DNA of 21,345 nt from Oscillospiraceae bacterium (lineage in GTDB: Bacteria; Bacillota; Clostridia; Oscillospirales; Ruminococcaceae), in NCBI GenBank assembly GCA_900768245.1, contig CAAGCE010000188.1, positions 1-21,345 of the forward strand, in the 5' to 3' direction. This document shows, piece after piece, positions 14,745 through 21,345 of the stretch (positions are counted from its first letter, which is position 1; each line of letters opens with the position of its first letter). Made by a program: the position numbers and the translations under genes. The notes under the pieces were generated by a model that did not search any database, was not told where the DNA came from, and worked only from the letters and a program-made list of their open reading frames with translations.

Positions 14745-14827
14745 CAGCAAAGCATGGACTGCGGCGGCAACGCTATATTACAGCTTGCAGCCAAATTCAA
14801 AGCCGCTGCCAAAATAAAATAAAAAAC
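14745..14827 (-). repeat. R2 repeat module (copy a)
   Basis: On the minus strand, directly after the feoB stop, a T/A tract (14811-14827) is followed by GGCAGCGGCTTTGAA, TTGGCTGCAAGCTGTAA and GTTGCCGCCGCAGTC. It aligns base by base with only small gaps to 21207-21290 downstream of valS. It carries no coding frame. Confidence 0.7.
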
Positions 14828-16834
14828 TTATCCGATCAAAAGGCTTCCTATCCGGTAAACGCCGAATGAAACTATCCATGCGACCACGCACTGCATCAAG
14901 CTGACCAATGCTGCGGAAAAGCCGCTGTTCATCTCTCGTTTTACTGCTGCTATCGCTGCTACGCACGGGGTATAGAGCAATGTGAAGGTCAAGAAGCTGA
15001 GTGCTGTGAGCGGTGTGAACATTGCTCCGAGGACTGAGCCAAGATCCGCTGTACTTGAACCTGTCAGGACTGCAAGTGTGGACACTACCGCCTCCTTTGC
15101 CGTAAAGCCTGTGATAAGTGCTGTGGATACTCTCCAGTCGCCAAATCCGAGGGGGGCAAGTATCGGCGAAATTATCATTCCTATTGCTGCAAGGAGGCTC
15201 TGTGAGCTGTCGGACACGACGTTGAGCCTTGTATCAAAGGTCTGCAGGAACCAGATTATGATAGTTGCGGCAAAAATTACGGTAAATGCTCTTTGCAGGA
15301 AGTCTTTCGCTTTATCCCACATTAACATTCCTACGCTTTTTGCTGACGGCAGGCGGTAATTCGGCAGCTCCATTACAAACGGTACAGGGTTTCCTCTGAA
15401 CTTTGTTTTATTCAGGATAAGTCCGCTTATCACGCCTATCACCATTCCGCCTATGTACAGTCCTATCATCACCAGTGCTTTATATTTCGGGAAAAATGCG
15501 GCGGTGAAAACTGCATATATCGGCAGCTTTGCACTGCAGCTCATAAACGGTGTAAGGAATATTGTCATCTTTCGATCACGCTCAGATGACAGAGTTCTCG
15601 TTGCCATTATTGCAGGAACGCTGCAGCCGAAGCCTATGAGCATCGGCACGAATGAACGTCCCGAAAGTCCTATCTTTCTAAGCAGCTTATCCATTACGAA
15701 TGCTACTCTTGCCATATAGCCGCTGTCTTCAAGTATTGACAGGAAGAAGAAAAGCGTTACAATTGTCGGCAGGAAGCTTAAAACGCTGCCGACTCCTGCA
15801 AAGATACCGTCTATAACCAGGCTGTGTACAACAGGATTTAGTCCGTATGCGGTCAGAGCTTTATCTGTTGCCTGCGTTACAAAGTCTATTCCTCGGCTCA
15901 GAAGGTCGCTGAGGAACGCTCCCACCACATTAAACGTCAGCCAGAACACAAACAGCATTATCAGTATAAAAACAGGTATTGCAAGGTATTTTCCCGTCAG
16001 TATCCGGTCTATTTTTACGCTTCGGATATGCTCCTTGCTTTCGTGGCACTTTACGACGGTTTCCGCACACACATTTTCTATGAATGTATAGCGCATATCC
16101 GCAAGTGCGGCATTTCGGTCAAGTCCTGTTTCGTTCTCCATTTCGGTAACGCTGTGCTCGACCATATCCTGCTCGTTTTGATTTATTTTCAGCTTTTCAA
16201 GGATAAACGGGTCCTGCTCAACAAGCTTTGTTGCCGCAAATCTCGGTGCGATTTCCGCAAGCAATGCGTGGTCCTCGATAATATGTGTTACTGCGTGAAT
16301 ACAGCGGTGAACTGCGCCCTGACAGAAGTCTATGCGCTTCGGAAGTATCTTTTTCTCGGACACCTCCACTACCTTTGCTATAAGCTCGTCCACACCCTCG
16401 TTTTTCGATGCGCTTATTGCTACGACAGGTATGCCTATACGCTGTGAAAGCTTGTCAACGTCTATCGTTCCGCCGTTGTTGCGAACCTCGTCCATCATAT
16501 TCAGCGCAAGCACCATCGGTATCTGCAGTTCAAGCATTTGCAGCGTAAGATACAGGTTACGCTCGATATTTGTTGCGTCTACTATATTTATTATGCCGTC
16601 AGGCTTTTCATTAAGGAGAAAATCTCTTGTCACGATCTCCTCACTTGTATAAGGACGTATTGAATATATACCGGGAAGGTCTACTACTTCGCAATTCTTT
16701 ACGTTTCTTACGCTGCCGCTTTTTCGGTCAACTGTTACACCGGGGAAGTTTCCGACGTGCTGATTTGAACCGGTCAGCTGGTTAAAAAGTGTTGTTTTTC
16801 CGCAGTTCTGGTTTCCTGCAAGGGCAAGTATCAT
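14828..16834 (-). CDS. feoB: Ferrous iron transport protein B
   Basis: A 668-aa inner-membrane Fe2+ importer. The N-terminal G domain has G1 GNQNCGKTT (7-15), G3 DLPG (52-55) and G4 NMMD (112-115), followed by a helical spacer to ~residue 270. The C-terminal membrane part carries two Gate regions, including GFGCSVPAIMATRTL with the conserved Cys, and KEAVVSTLAVL. Length is slightly short for the family but all core elements are present. It starts 1 bp after the feoA stop, so the two are translationally coupled. No FeoC is seen. It ends at the convergent terminator shared with the efflux operon. Confidence 0.97.
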   Translation of the reverse strand: MILALAGNQNCGKTTLFNQLTGSNQHVGNFPGVTVDRKSGSVRNVKNCEVVDLPGIYSIRPYTSEEIVTRDFLLNEKPDGIINIVDATNIERNLYLTLQMLELQIPMVLALNMMDEVRNNGGTIDVDKLSQRIGIPVVAISASKNEGVDELIAKVVEVSEKKILPKRIDFCQGAVHRCIHAVTHIIEDHALLAEIAPRFAATKLVEQDPFILEKLKINQNEQDMVEHSVTEMENETGLDRNAALADMRYTFIENVCAETVVKCHESKEHIRSVKIDRILTGKYLAIPVFILIMLFVFWLTFNVVGAFLSDLLSRGIDFVTQATDKALTAYGLNPVVHSLVIDGIFAGVGSVLSFLPTIVTLFFFLSILEDSGYMARVAFVMDKLLRKIGLSGRSFVPMLIGFGCSVPAIMATRTLSSERDRKMTIFLTPFMSCSAKLPIYAVFTAAFFPKYKALVMIGLYIGGMVIGVISGLILNKTKFRGNPVPFVMELPNYRLPSAKSVGMLMWDKAKDFLQRAFTVIFAATIIIWFLQTFDTRLNVVSDSSQSLLAAIGMIISPILAPLGFGDWRVSTALITGFTAKEAVVSTLAVLTGSSTADLGSVLGAMFTPLTALSFLTFTLLYTPCVAAIAAVKREMNSGFSAALVSLMQCVVAWIVSFGVYRIGSLLIG

Positions 16835-16835
16835 A

Positions 16836-17078
16836 TCAGTTACCCCTTTCTTCAGGCAATGGTTCTATTTCGATACGCTTTGCATCATCAAGACGTATCG
16901 TAAGCTCATATCCTCGCAAAAAAAGCTCTATCGGGTCACCCATTGGTGCGACCTTTCTTATCATTACCGTTGTTTTCGGGATAAGTCCCATATCAAGAAG
17001 CCGGCAGCGCAAAGCTCCGTCTCCGCCTACCGCAGTTATTTTTGCCGACTTTCCCGTTTCAAGCATATCAAGTGTCAT
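16836..17078 (-). CDS. feoA: Ferrous iron transport protein A
   Basis: An 80-aa cytosolic SH3-like protein that assists FeoB. It contains the family pattern of a Gly-rich strand, LLDMGLIPKTTVMIRKVAPMGDP and ELTIRLDDAKRIEIEP. The ATG at 17078 follows a GGAG site. It is the first gene of feoAB and sits directly behind a consensus promoter with a dyad over the start site, which suggests repression by iron. Confidence 0.96.
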   Translation of the reverse strand: MTLDMLETGKSAKITAVGGDGALRCRLLDMGLIPKTTVMIRKVAPMGDPIELFLRGYELTIRLDDAKRIEIEPLPEERGN

Positions 17079-17101
17079 AAAAAAATCTCCTGCATAAAAA
17101 T

Positions 17102-17150
17102 GTTAGCTTTAACTAACTTTTATTATAGCCTATATCATTCAAAATGTCAA
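17102..17150 (-). promoter_or_regulatory. feoAB promoter with DtxR-like operator
   Basis: On the minus strand TTGACA (17145-17150), 17 bp, TATAAT (17122-17127): perfect hexamers and spacing. Just downstream is a 16-bp dyad GTTAGTTAAAGCTAAC (17102-17117) covering the expected start of transcription. Its TTAG...CTAA arms resemble DtxR/IdeR-family iron boxes. The regulator itself is not in the window; the assignment is inference. Confidence 0.75.
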
Positions 17151-17171
17151 TGGCACATTACCTATTTTATA

Positions 17172-17200
17172 TTGTTAGAAATGCATTTTTATGTTATAAT
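17172..17200 (+). promoter_or_regulatory. deoC promoter
   Basis: TTGTTA (17172-17177), 17 bp, TATAAT (17195-17200). It points to the ATG at 17233 with an AAGGAG site in between. It is divergent from the feoAB promoter, with about 21 bp between the -35 boxes. Confidence 0.75.
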
Positions 17201-17232
17201 AGTCAAAGTAATTTTTATAAGGAGAATTTAAA

Positions 17233-17880
17233 ATGGATACAAAGGAAATTTTATCACATATAGACCACACAGTTCTTAAAGCTGTGGCAACGGAAAAGGA
17301 TATTGACGCTCTTTGTGAAGAAGCTTTAAAATACGGCACGGCTTCCGTATGCATACCGCCGTCATATGTAAAATATGCAAAAGAAAAATATCCTGAATTA
17401 AATATATGCACAGTTATAGGCTTTCCTCTCGGCTATAACACCTCTGCCGTAAAGGTTTTTGAAACAGAGCAGGCAGTTATGGACGGTGCTGATGAGGTCG
17501 ATATGGTAGTAAACCTTGGTGATGTGAAAAACGGTCACTTTGACAGGGTAACTGCTGAAATTTCCGCACTGAAAAAAGCCGCAGGCAGCAAGGTGCTCAA
17601 GGTAATAATCGAGACCTGCTATCTTACCGATGAAGAAAAAACAAGGCTTTGCAGATGCGTTACCGACGGCGGTGCTAACTACATAAAGACCTCCACAGGC
17701 TTCGGTACGGCAGGTGCAAAGATAGAGGACATCAGACTTTTCAAGGAGCACATCGGCAAAAATGTCAAAATAAAGGCTGCGGGCGGTGTCAAAACAAGAG
17801 CGGATCTTGAAATGTTCCTTAACGAAGGCTGCGACAGGATAGGCACTTCATCTGCGGTCAAGATACTTACAGAAAAATAA
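17233..17880 (+). CDS. deoC: Deoxyribose-phosphate aldolase
   Basis: A 215-aa cytosolic class I aldolase that splits 2-deoxyribose 5-phosphate into glyceraldehyde 3-phosphate and acetaldehyde during deoxynucleoside breakdown. It shows the family's landmarks: IDHTVLK at the N-terminus, VCIPPSYV, VIGFPLG, DEVDMVVN, KVIIET, the Schiff-base lysine Lys152 in YIKTSTGFG, and the phosphate-binding KAAGGVKT and GTSSAVKI. The length is typical. No other deo gene accompanies it. AAGGAG lies about 9 nt before the ATG. The acetaldehyde product could be disposed of by a reductase, but no link to neighbours is shown. Confidence 0.97.
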   Translation: MDTKEILSHIDHTVLKAVATEKDIDALCEEALKYGTASVCIPPSYVKYAKEKYPELNICTVIGFPLGYNTSAVKVFETEQAVMDGADEVDMVVNLGDVKNGHFDRVTAEISALKKAAGSKVLKVIIETCYLTDEEKTRLCRCVTDGGANYIKTSTGFGTAGAKIEDIRLFKEHIGKNVKIKAAGGVKTRADLEMFLNEGCDRIGTSSAVKILTEK

Positions 17881-17906
17881 CACGTTCTGTTATATTCAAC
17901 CGGCTG

Positions 17907-18040
17907 TGAGTAAAGCCCTTGCTTTCCGTGCAAATCCCGCTTTGGCTTCATTCCCTTTTATTTTTTATTTTTGGAAAACAGCTTTTGCTTTATTCGCAGC
18001 ATATACACGCTGTACGTCAGACAGTGCAAGCCTTTACTGA
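17907..18040 (+). repeat. R2 repeat module (copy e) inside an inverted repeat
   Basis: Imperfect arms TGAGTAAAGCCCTTGC (17907-17922) and GCAAGCCTTTACTGA (18026-18040) enclose a core at 17941-17990 that is largely the same as 5960-6011: TTTGGCTTCATTCCC, a T/A tract, and GGAAAACAGCTTTTGCTT. It lies directly after deoC; no conventional terminator is visible there, so this structure may act as one. No gene is present. Confidence 0.6.
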
Positions 18041-18090
18041 GGGCATTGGTCATCTGAAAAGCAATGCTTTATCGGCATTGTGCATACTTC

Positions 18091-18253
18091 AGAACCTGTC
18101 TTCATAAGAAATGTGTGCGGATTTTCGAGCATAATTTTGTTGCAGACAAGGCAAAAATCCGCAGGCATGCTGTCGCACGGCAAGGATTTTTAACGCAGTC
18201 TGCAGCAAAATTTGCCGAAAAGACGTGCGCATATGCTTGTGAAGACTGGTTCT
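18091..18253. repeat. R3 large imperfect palindrome
   Basis: The outer arms AGAACCTGTCTTCATAAG (18091-18108) and CTTGTGAAGACTGGTTCT (18236-18253) match at 16 of 18 positions as an inverted repeat. Pairing resumes inward in blocks (AATTTTGTTGCAGAC with GTCTGCAGCAAAATT, and AAAAATCC with GGATTTTT). The whole 163 bp can fold into one long interrupted hairpin. Open frames through it are not supported by a ribosome binding site. It looks like a foldback mobile or structured-RNA repeat. Confidence 0.7.
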
Positions 18254-18324
18254 CAATGCGCGGACGCTATCTTTGGAACGGAGAAGATCAAGGCGCGCCC
18301 AAATATAAAAAACAAACAGCAAGC

Positions 18325-18366
18325 AAAAGCGGAGACAGCCGTACTATACGACAGTTCTCCGCTTTT
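18325..18366. terminator. Hairpin upstream of valS
   Basis: A perfect 11-bp stem (AAAAGCGGAGA 18325-18335, TCTCCGCTTTT 18356-18366) around a 20-nt loop. On the minus strand it is followed by further T-rich sequence; on the plus strand only TTTT precedes GGAT. It would insulate valS from upstream transcription. Between it and the promoter at 18457 nothing else is recognised. Confidence 0.65.
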
Positions 18367-18456
18367 GGATCTGCCGCCGGATTTTTTCCGTTCTTTAAAA
18401 AATTGCATTGAAAATGTCTCCTATTGCTTATATCATTAAAATTTTGCCGTAAATCA

Positions 18457-18485
18457 TTGATTATTTTCTGATGATGTGATATAAT
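18457..18485 (+). promoter_or_regulatory. valS promoter
   Basis: TTGATT (18457-18462), 17 bp, TATAAT (18480-18485). The expected transcript starts about 25 bp before the ATG, leaving no room for a T-box leader. Confidence 0.75.
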
Positions 18486-18516
18486 GGAATGTAATTATTA
18501 ATTGGAGGACGATTTT

Positions 18517-21138
18517 ATGAAGAAAGAACTTCCGAAGCTCTATGAGCCTAACCAAGTCGAAGACAAAATATACAAATACTGGATGGATAATGAGTGCTTC
18601 AAGGCATATGTTGACCCTGAAAAGACACCTTATACTATTGTTATCCCTCCTCCGAATATAACAGGTCAGCTCCATATGGGACACGCTCTCGATGAAACAT
18701 TGCAGGATATTCTTATCCGCTGGAAACGTATGAGAGGCTACTCGGCACTCTGGCTCCCCGGCACAGACCATGCCGCTATCGCAACAGAAGCCAAGATCGT
18801 TGCTGCTATGGCTGAAGAGGGTCTTACCAAGGAGCAGATCGGCAGAGAAAAGTTTATGGAACGTGCCTGGGCTTGGAAAGCAAAGTTCGGCGGACGTATC
18901 GTTGAACAGCTCAAAAAGCTTGGCTGCTCATGCGACTGGTCAAGAGAACGCTTCACTATGGACGAAGGCTGCAACAAGGCTGTCCGTGAGGTTTTCGTCA
19001 ACCTTTACAACAAGGGACTTATTTACCGTGGTGAAAGAATAATCAACTGGTGTCCGCACTGCAAGACATCTATTTCCGATGCCGAAGTAAACTATGAGGA
19101 TCAGGCAGGTCATTTCTGGCACCTCCGCTACCCTCTTTCCGACGGCAGCGGTTACATTGAACTGGCTACAACACGTCCTGAAACTCTCCTCGGTGATACT
19201 GCTGTTGCTGTAAATCCTGAAGATGAGCGTTACAAGGATATGGTCGGCAAGACTGTTATCCTCCCGCTCGTTCACAGAGAGATACCTATCGTTGCTGACA
19301 GCTATGTTGAAATGGATTTCGGTACGGGCGTTGTTAAGATAACTCCTGCTCACGACCCTAACGACTTTGAAGTTGGTCTTCGTCACAAGCTCCCTGTTAT
19401 CAACGTTCTTACAGAGGACGCTAAGATAGTTGCCGATTATCCTAAGTACGCAGGTATGGACAGATATGAAGCAAGAAAGGCTATCGTTGCTGACCTTGAA
19501 GCTGAGGGTGCACTTATCAAGGTTGAGGACTACAACCATAATGTAGGTACTTGCTACCGCTGCGGAACAACTGTTGAACCAAGAGTTTCAACACAGTGGT
19601 TCGTTAAGATGGAACCTCTTGCAAAGCCTGCTATTGAAGCTGTAAAGAGCGGAAAGACCAAATTTGTTCCTGACCGCTTTGACAAGATATATTATCATTG
19701 GCTCGAAAACATCAAGGACTGGTGTATTTCACGTCAGGTATGGTGGGGTCATCAGATACCTGCATTCTACTGTGACGAATGCGGCGAAATGACAGTTACA
19801 AAGGAAAACTCCGCTGTTTGCCCTAAGTGCGGCAAGCCTATGCGTCAGGATCCTGACACACTTGACACATGGTTCAGCTCCGCTCTCTGGCCGTTCTCAA
19901 CTCTCGGCTGGCCTGAACAGACCGAAGACCTCAAATACTTCTATCCTACAAACACTCTCGTTACAGGCTATGACATCATCTTCTTCTGGGTTATCAGAAT
20001 GATGTTCAGCGGCATTGAACATATGGGTGAAGTTCCTTTCGATACAGTTCTTATTCACGGTCTTGTTCGTGACTCACAGGGTCGCAAGATGTCAAAATCC
20101 CTCGGCAACGGTGTCGATCCGCTTGTTGAAATCGAAAAATACGGTGCTGACGCTCTCCGCTTTATGCTCGCAACAGGCAATGCTCCGGGAAATGATATGC
20201 GTTACATTGAGGAAAAGGTAAAGTCCTCCCGTAACTTTGCAAACAAGCTCTGGAACGCTTCACGTTTCATTATGATGAATCTCCCTGATGATTTCAAGTC
20301 AGCAGGTCTTCCCGACAACCTCAACATTGAGGACAAGTGGGTAGTAAGCAAGTTCAACAAGCTTGCAAAGGAAGTAAACTCTAACCTTGAAAGCTTTGAG
20401 CTTGGTGTTGCTGTTTCCAAGCTTTACGATTTCATCTGGGATATTTACTGCGACTGGTACATTGAGCTTACAAAGCCCCGTATCCAGGCAGGCGGTGAGA
20501 CCTGTGAAAAGGCTCAGGCTGTTCTTGTTTGGGTAATGAAGGGAATGCTCAAGCTTCTCCACCCATTTATGCCGTTCATCACAGAAGAAATATGGCAGGT
20601 ACTTTGTGAGGGCGAAGGTGCTATCATGCTCTCCGACTTCCCTGTTTACGATGAAAAGCTTGACTACAGCGATGATGAAGCTAAGTTTGAAAAGATAATC
20701 ACAGCTATCAAGGCTATCCGTAACCGCCGTTCGGAAATGAATGTTCCGCCGTCTGTAAAGGCTGCACTCCACATCGAAACTGCTGACAAGGATATTTTTG
20801 AACAGGGCAGATTGTTCTTTGAACGTCTTGCTTCCGCTTCTGAGATTTTCATTGAGGACAAGGTTGAGATCGCCGATGCAGTAACGGTCGTTACCGACAG
20901 CGCAAGGATCTTTATCCCTCTCGACCAGCTTGTTGACAAGGAAAAGGAGCTTGCACGTCTTAACAAGGAAAAGGCTGCTGTCCAAAAGGACATTGACTTC
21001 TCACAGGGCAAGCTCAACAATCAGGGCTTCGTTGCCAAAGCTCCTGCCGCACAGGTCGAAGCTGAAAAGGCAAAGCTTGCAAAGGCTCTTGAAAAGATGG
21101 AAAAGATCGAACAGTCAATTGCAGCGTTTTCTAAATAA
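18517..21138 (+). CDS. valS: Valyl-tRNA synthetase
   Basis: An 873-aa class Ia aminoacyl-tRNA synthetase that charges tRNA-Val. It has the HIGH-type motif HMGH (53-56) after PPPNITGQL, the editing domain with TTRPETLLGDTAV, zinc-type CxxC pairs (CYRCG, CDECG, CPKCG), and KMSKS at 524-528. The anticodon-binding helical domain follows and a C-terminal coiled coil rich in Lys/Glu/Ala ends the protein, as is standard for ValRS. The ATG at 18517 has GGAGGA 7 nt upstream; the in-frame TTG at 18502 lies within two bases of that site and is rejected. It has its own promoter and terminator and is apparently monocistronic. Confidence 0.98.
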   Translation: MKKELPKLYEPNQVEDKIYKYWMDNECFKAYVDPEKTPYTIVIPPPNITGQLHMGHALDETLQDILIRWKRMRGYSALWLPGTDHAAIATEAKIVAAMAEEGLTKEQIGREKFMERAWAWKAKFGGRIVEQLKKLGCSCDWSRERFTMDEGCNKAVREVFVNLYNKGLIYRGERIINWCPHCKTSISDAEVNYEDQAGHFWHLRYPLSDGSGYIELATTRPETLLGDTAVAVNPEDERYKDMVGKTVILPLVHREIPIVADSYVEMDFGTGVVKITPAHDPNDFEVGLRHKLPVINVLTEDAKIVADYPKYAGMDRYEARKAIVADLEAEGALIKVEDYNHNVGTCYRCGTTVEPRVSTQWFVKMEPLAKPAIEAVKSGKTKFVPDRFDKIYYHWLENIKDWCISRQVWWGHQIPAFYCDECGEMTVTKENSAVCPKCGKPMRQDPDTLDTWFSSALWPFSTLGWPEQTEDLKYFYPTNTLVTGYDIIFFWVIRMMFSGIEHMGEVPFDTVLIHGLVRDSQGRKMSKSLGNGVDPLVEIEKYGADALRFMLATGNAPGNDMRYIEEKVKSSRNFANKLWNASRFIMMNLPDDFKSAGLPDNLNIEDKWVVSKFNKLAKEVNSNLESFELGVAVSKLYDFIWDIYCDWYIELTKPRIQAGGETCEKAQAVLVWVMKGMLKLLHPFMPFITEEIWQVLCEGEGAIMLSDFPVYDEKLDYSDDEAKFEKIITAIKAIRNRRSEMNVPPSVKAALHIETADKDIFEQGRLFFERLASASEIFIEDKVEIADAVTVVTDSARIFIPLDQLVDKEKELARLNKEKAAVQKDIDFSQGKLNNQGFVAKAPAAQVEAEKAKLAKALEKMEKIEQSIAAFSK

Positions 21139-21148
21139 GCGATAAATT

Positions 21149-21190
21149 AGGGCTGTCACAGCATATACTGCGGCAGCTCTTTTATATTTG
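21149..21190 (+). terminator. valS terminator
   Basis: AGGGCTGTCACAG (21149-21161) pairs with CTGCGGCAGCTCT (21168-21180) over 13 positions, with two G-U pairs and one mismatch, followed by TTTATATTT. Confidence 0.8.
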
Positions 21191-21206
21191 AATTTTTGGT
21201 TTGCAT

Positions 21207-21290
21207 TTTTTTATTTTTATTTAGGGCGGCGGTTTGAAGTTGGCTGTAAGCTGTAAGAAACGTTTCCGCCGCGGTCGCAGCATAGCACAA
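21207..21290 (+). repeat. R2 repeat module (copy b)
   Basis: A T/A tract (TTTTTTTATTTTTATTT) is followed by GGGCGGCGGTTTGAAG, TTGGCTGTAAGCTGTAA and TTTCCGCCGCGG. It is the closest relative of the copy at 14745-14827 in reverse orientation. The remaining bases to the window end show no gene. Confidence 0.7.
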
Positions 21291-21345
21291 AACCCAATGA
21301 GCCAAACAAAAGAAACAGCGCTCCCATATAAAAGTTTCGGTCAAG

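Noticed and set aside
18064..18411. Open frames of 75-115 codons across the R3 palindrome
   Set aside because: They arise from the palindrome and the following hairpin, have no ribosome binding site, and their composition is unlike the neighbouring genes.
17881..18456. T-box or other known riboswitch before valS
   Set aside because: No T-box consensus was found, and the promoter lies downstream of the structured region.
18940..20985. Long minus-strand frames within valS (199 and 228 codons)
   Set aside because: They are antisense shadows of a complete, well-conserved synthetase.
21156..21344. 62-codon minus-strand frame at the window end
   Set aside because: It runs through the valS terminator and an R2 repeat and has no recognisable protein features.

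Overview
The window looks like a chromosomal segment of an anaerobic, low-to-moderate GC Firmicute, most likely a Clostridia/Oscillospiraceae (Ruminococcus-like) gut bacterium. This rests on strong AAGGAGG-type ribosome binding sites, TTGACA/TATAAT promoters with 17-bp spacers, and an oxygen-sensitive gene set (radical SAM protein, 2-hydroxyacyl-CoA dehydratase-like protein, ferredoxin-type aldo/keto reductase, FeoAB, ECF S-component). The genus is inference.

Layout. Minus strand, 139-2121: a lone 2-hydroxyacyl-CoA dehydratase-like protein followed 27 bp later by a small FliD-C-terminus-like protein. Minus strand, 2360-5167: a PflA/PflX-like radical SAM protein and glutamine-dependent NAD+ synthetase, ended by a strong terminator at 2212-2238. 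Divergent from these is an HdeD/DUF308 membrane protein (5319-5906). Plus strand, 6377-8070: a ferredoxin-type aldo/keto reductase and an ECF S-component. Plus strand, 8420-14522: a tight six-gene run of MarR regulator, two halves of a heterodimeric ABC exporter, an SDR reductase and the two halves of a ThrE-type (YjjP/YjjB-like) exporter. It starts from a near-perfect promoter carrying two MarR-like dyads and ends at a shared bidirectional terminator. Minus strand, 17078-14828: feoAB, with a DtxR-like dyad over its start site. Plus strand: deoC (17233-17880) and valS (18517-21138).

The most unusual content lies between genes. Three copies of a foldback element (called R1 here) sit at 1-111 (partial, diverged), 6161-6334 and 14523-14680. 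The last two are nearly identical, lie in opposite orientations, have 15-bp perfect terminal inverted repeats and are flanked by TAA on both sides. Removing the copy at 6161-6334 plus one TAA restores a textbook MerR-type promoter (TTGACC, 19-bp spacer with internal dyad, TATAAT) upstream of the aldo/keto reductase. R1 therefore appears to be a recently mobile, MITE-like element that split a regulated promoter and may have placed its own -35 next to the old -10. R1 also has conserved, mutually exclusive internal hairpins.

Two further intergenic repeat types are present: T-rich/GC-rich modules (R2) in five gaps, and a roughly 163-bp imperfect palindrome (R3) upstream of valS. No CRISPR array, tRNA, rRNA or complete transposase gene was seen.
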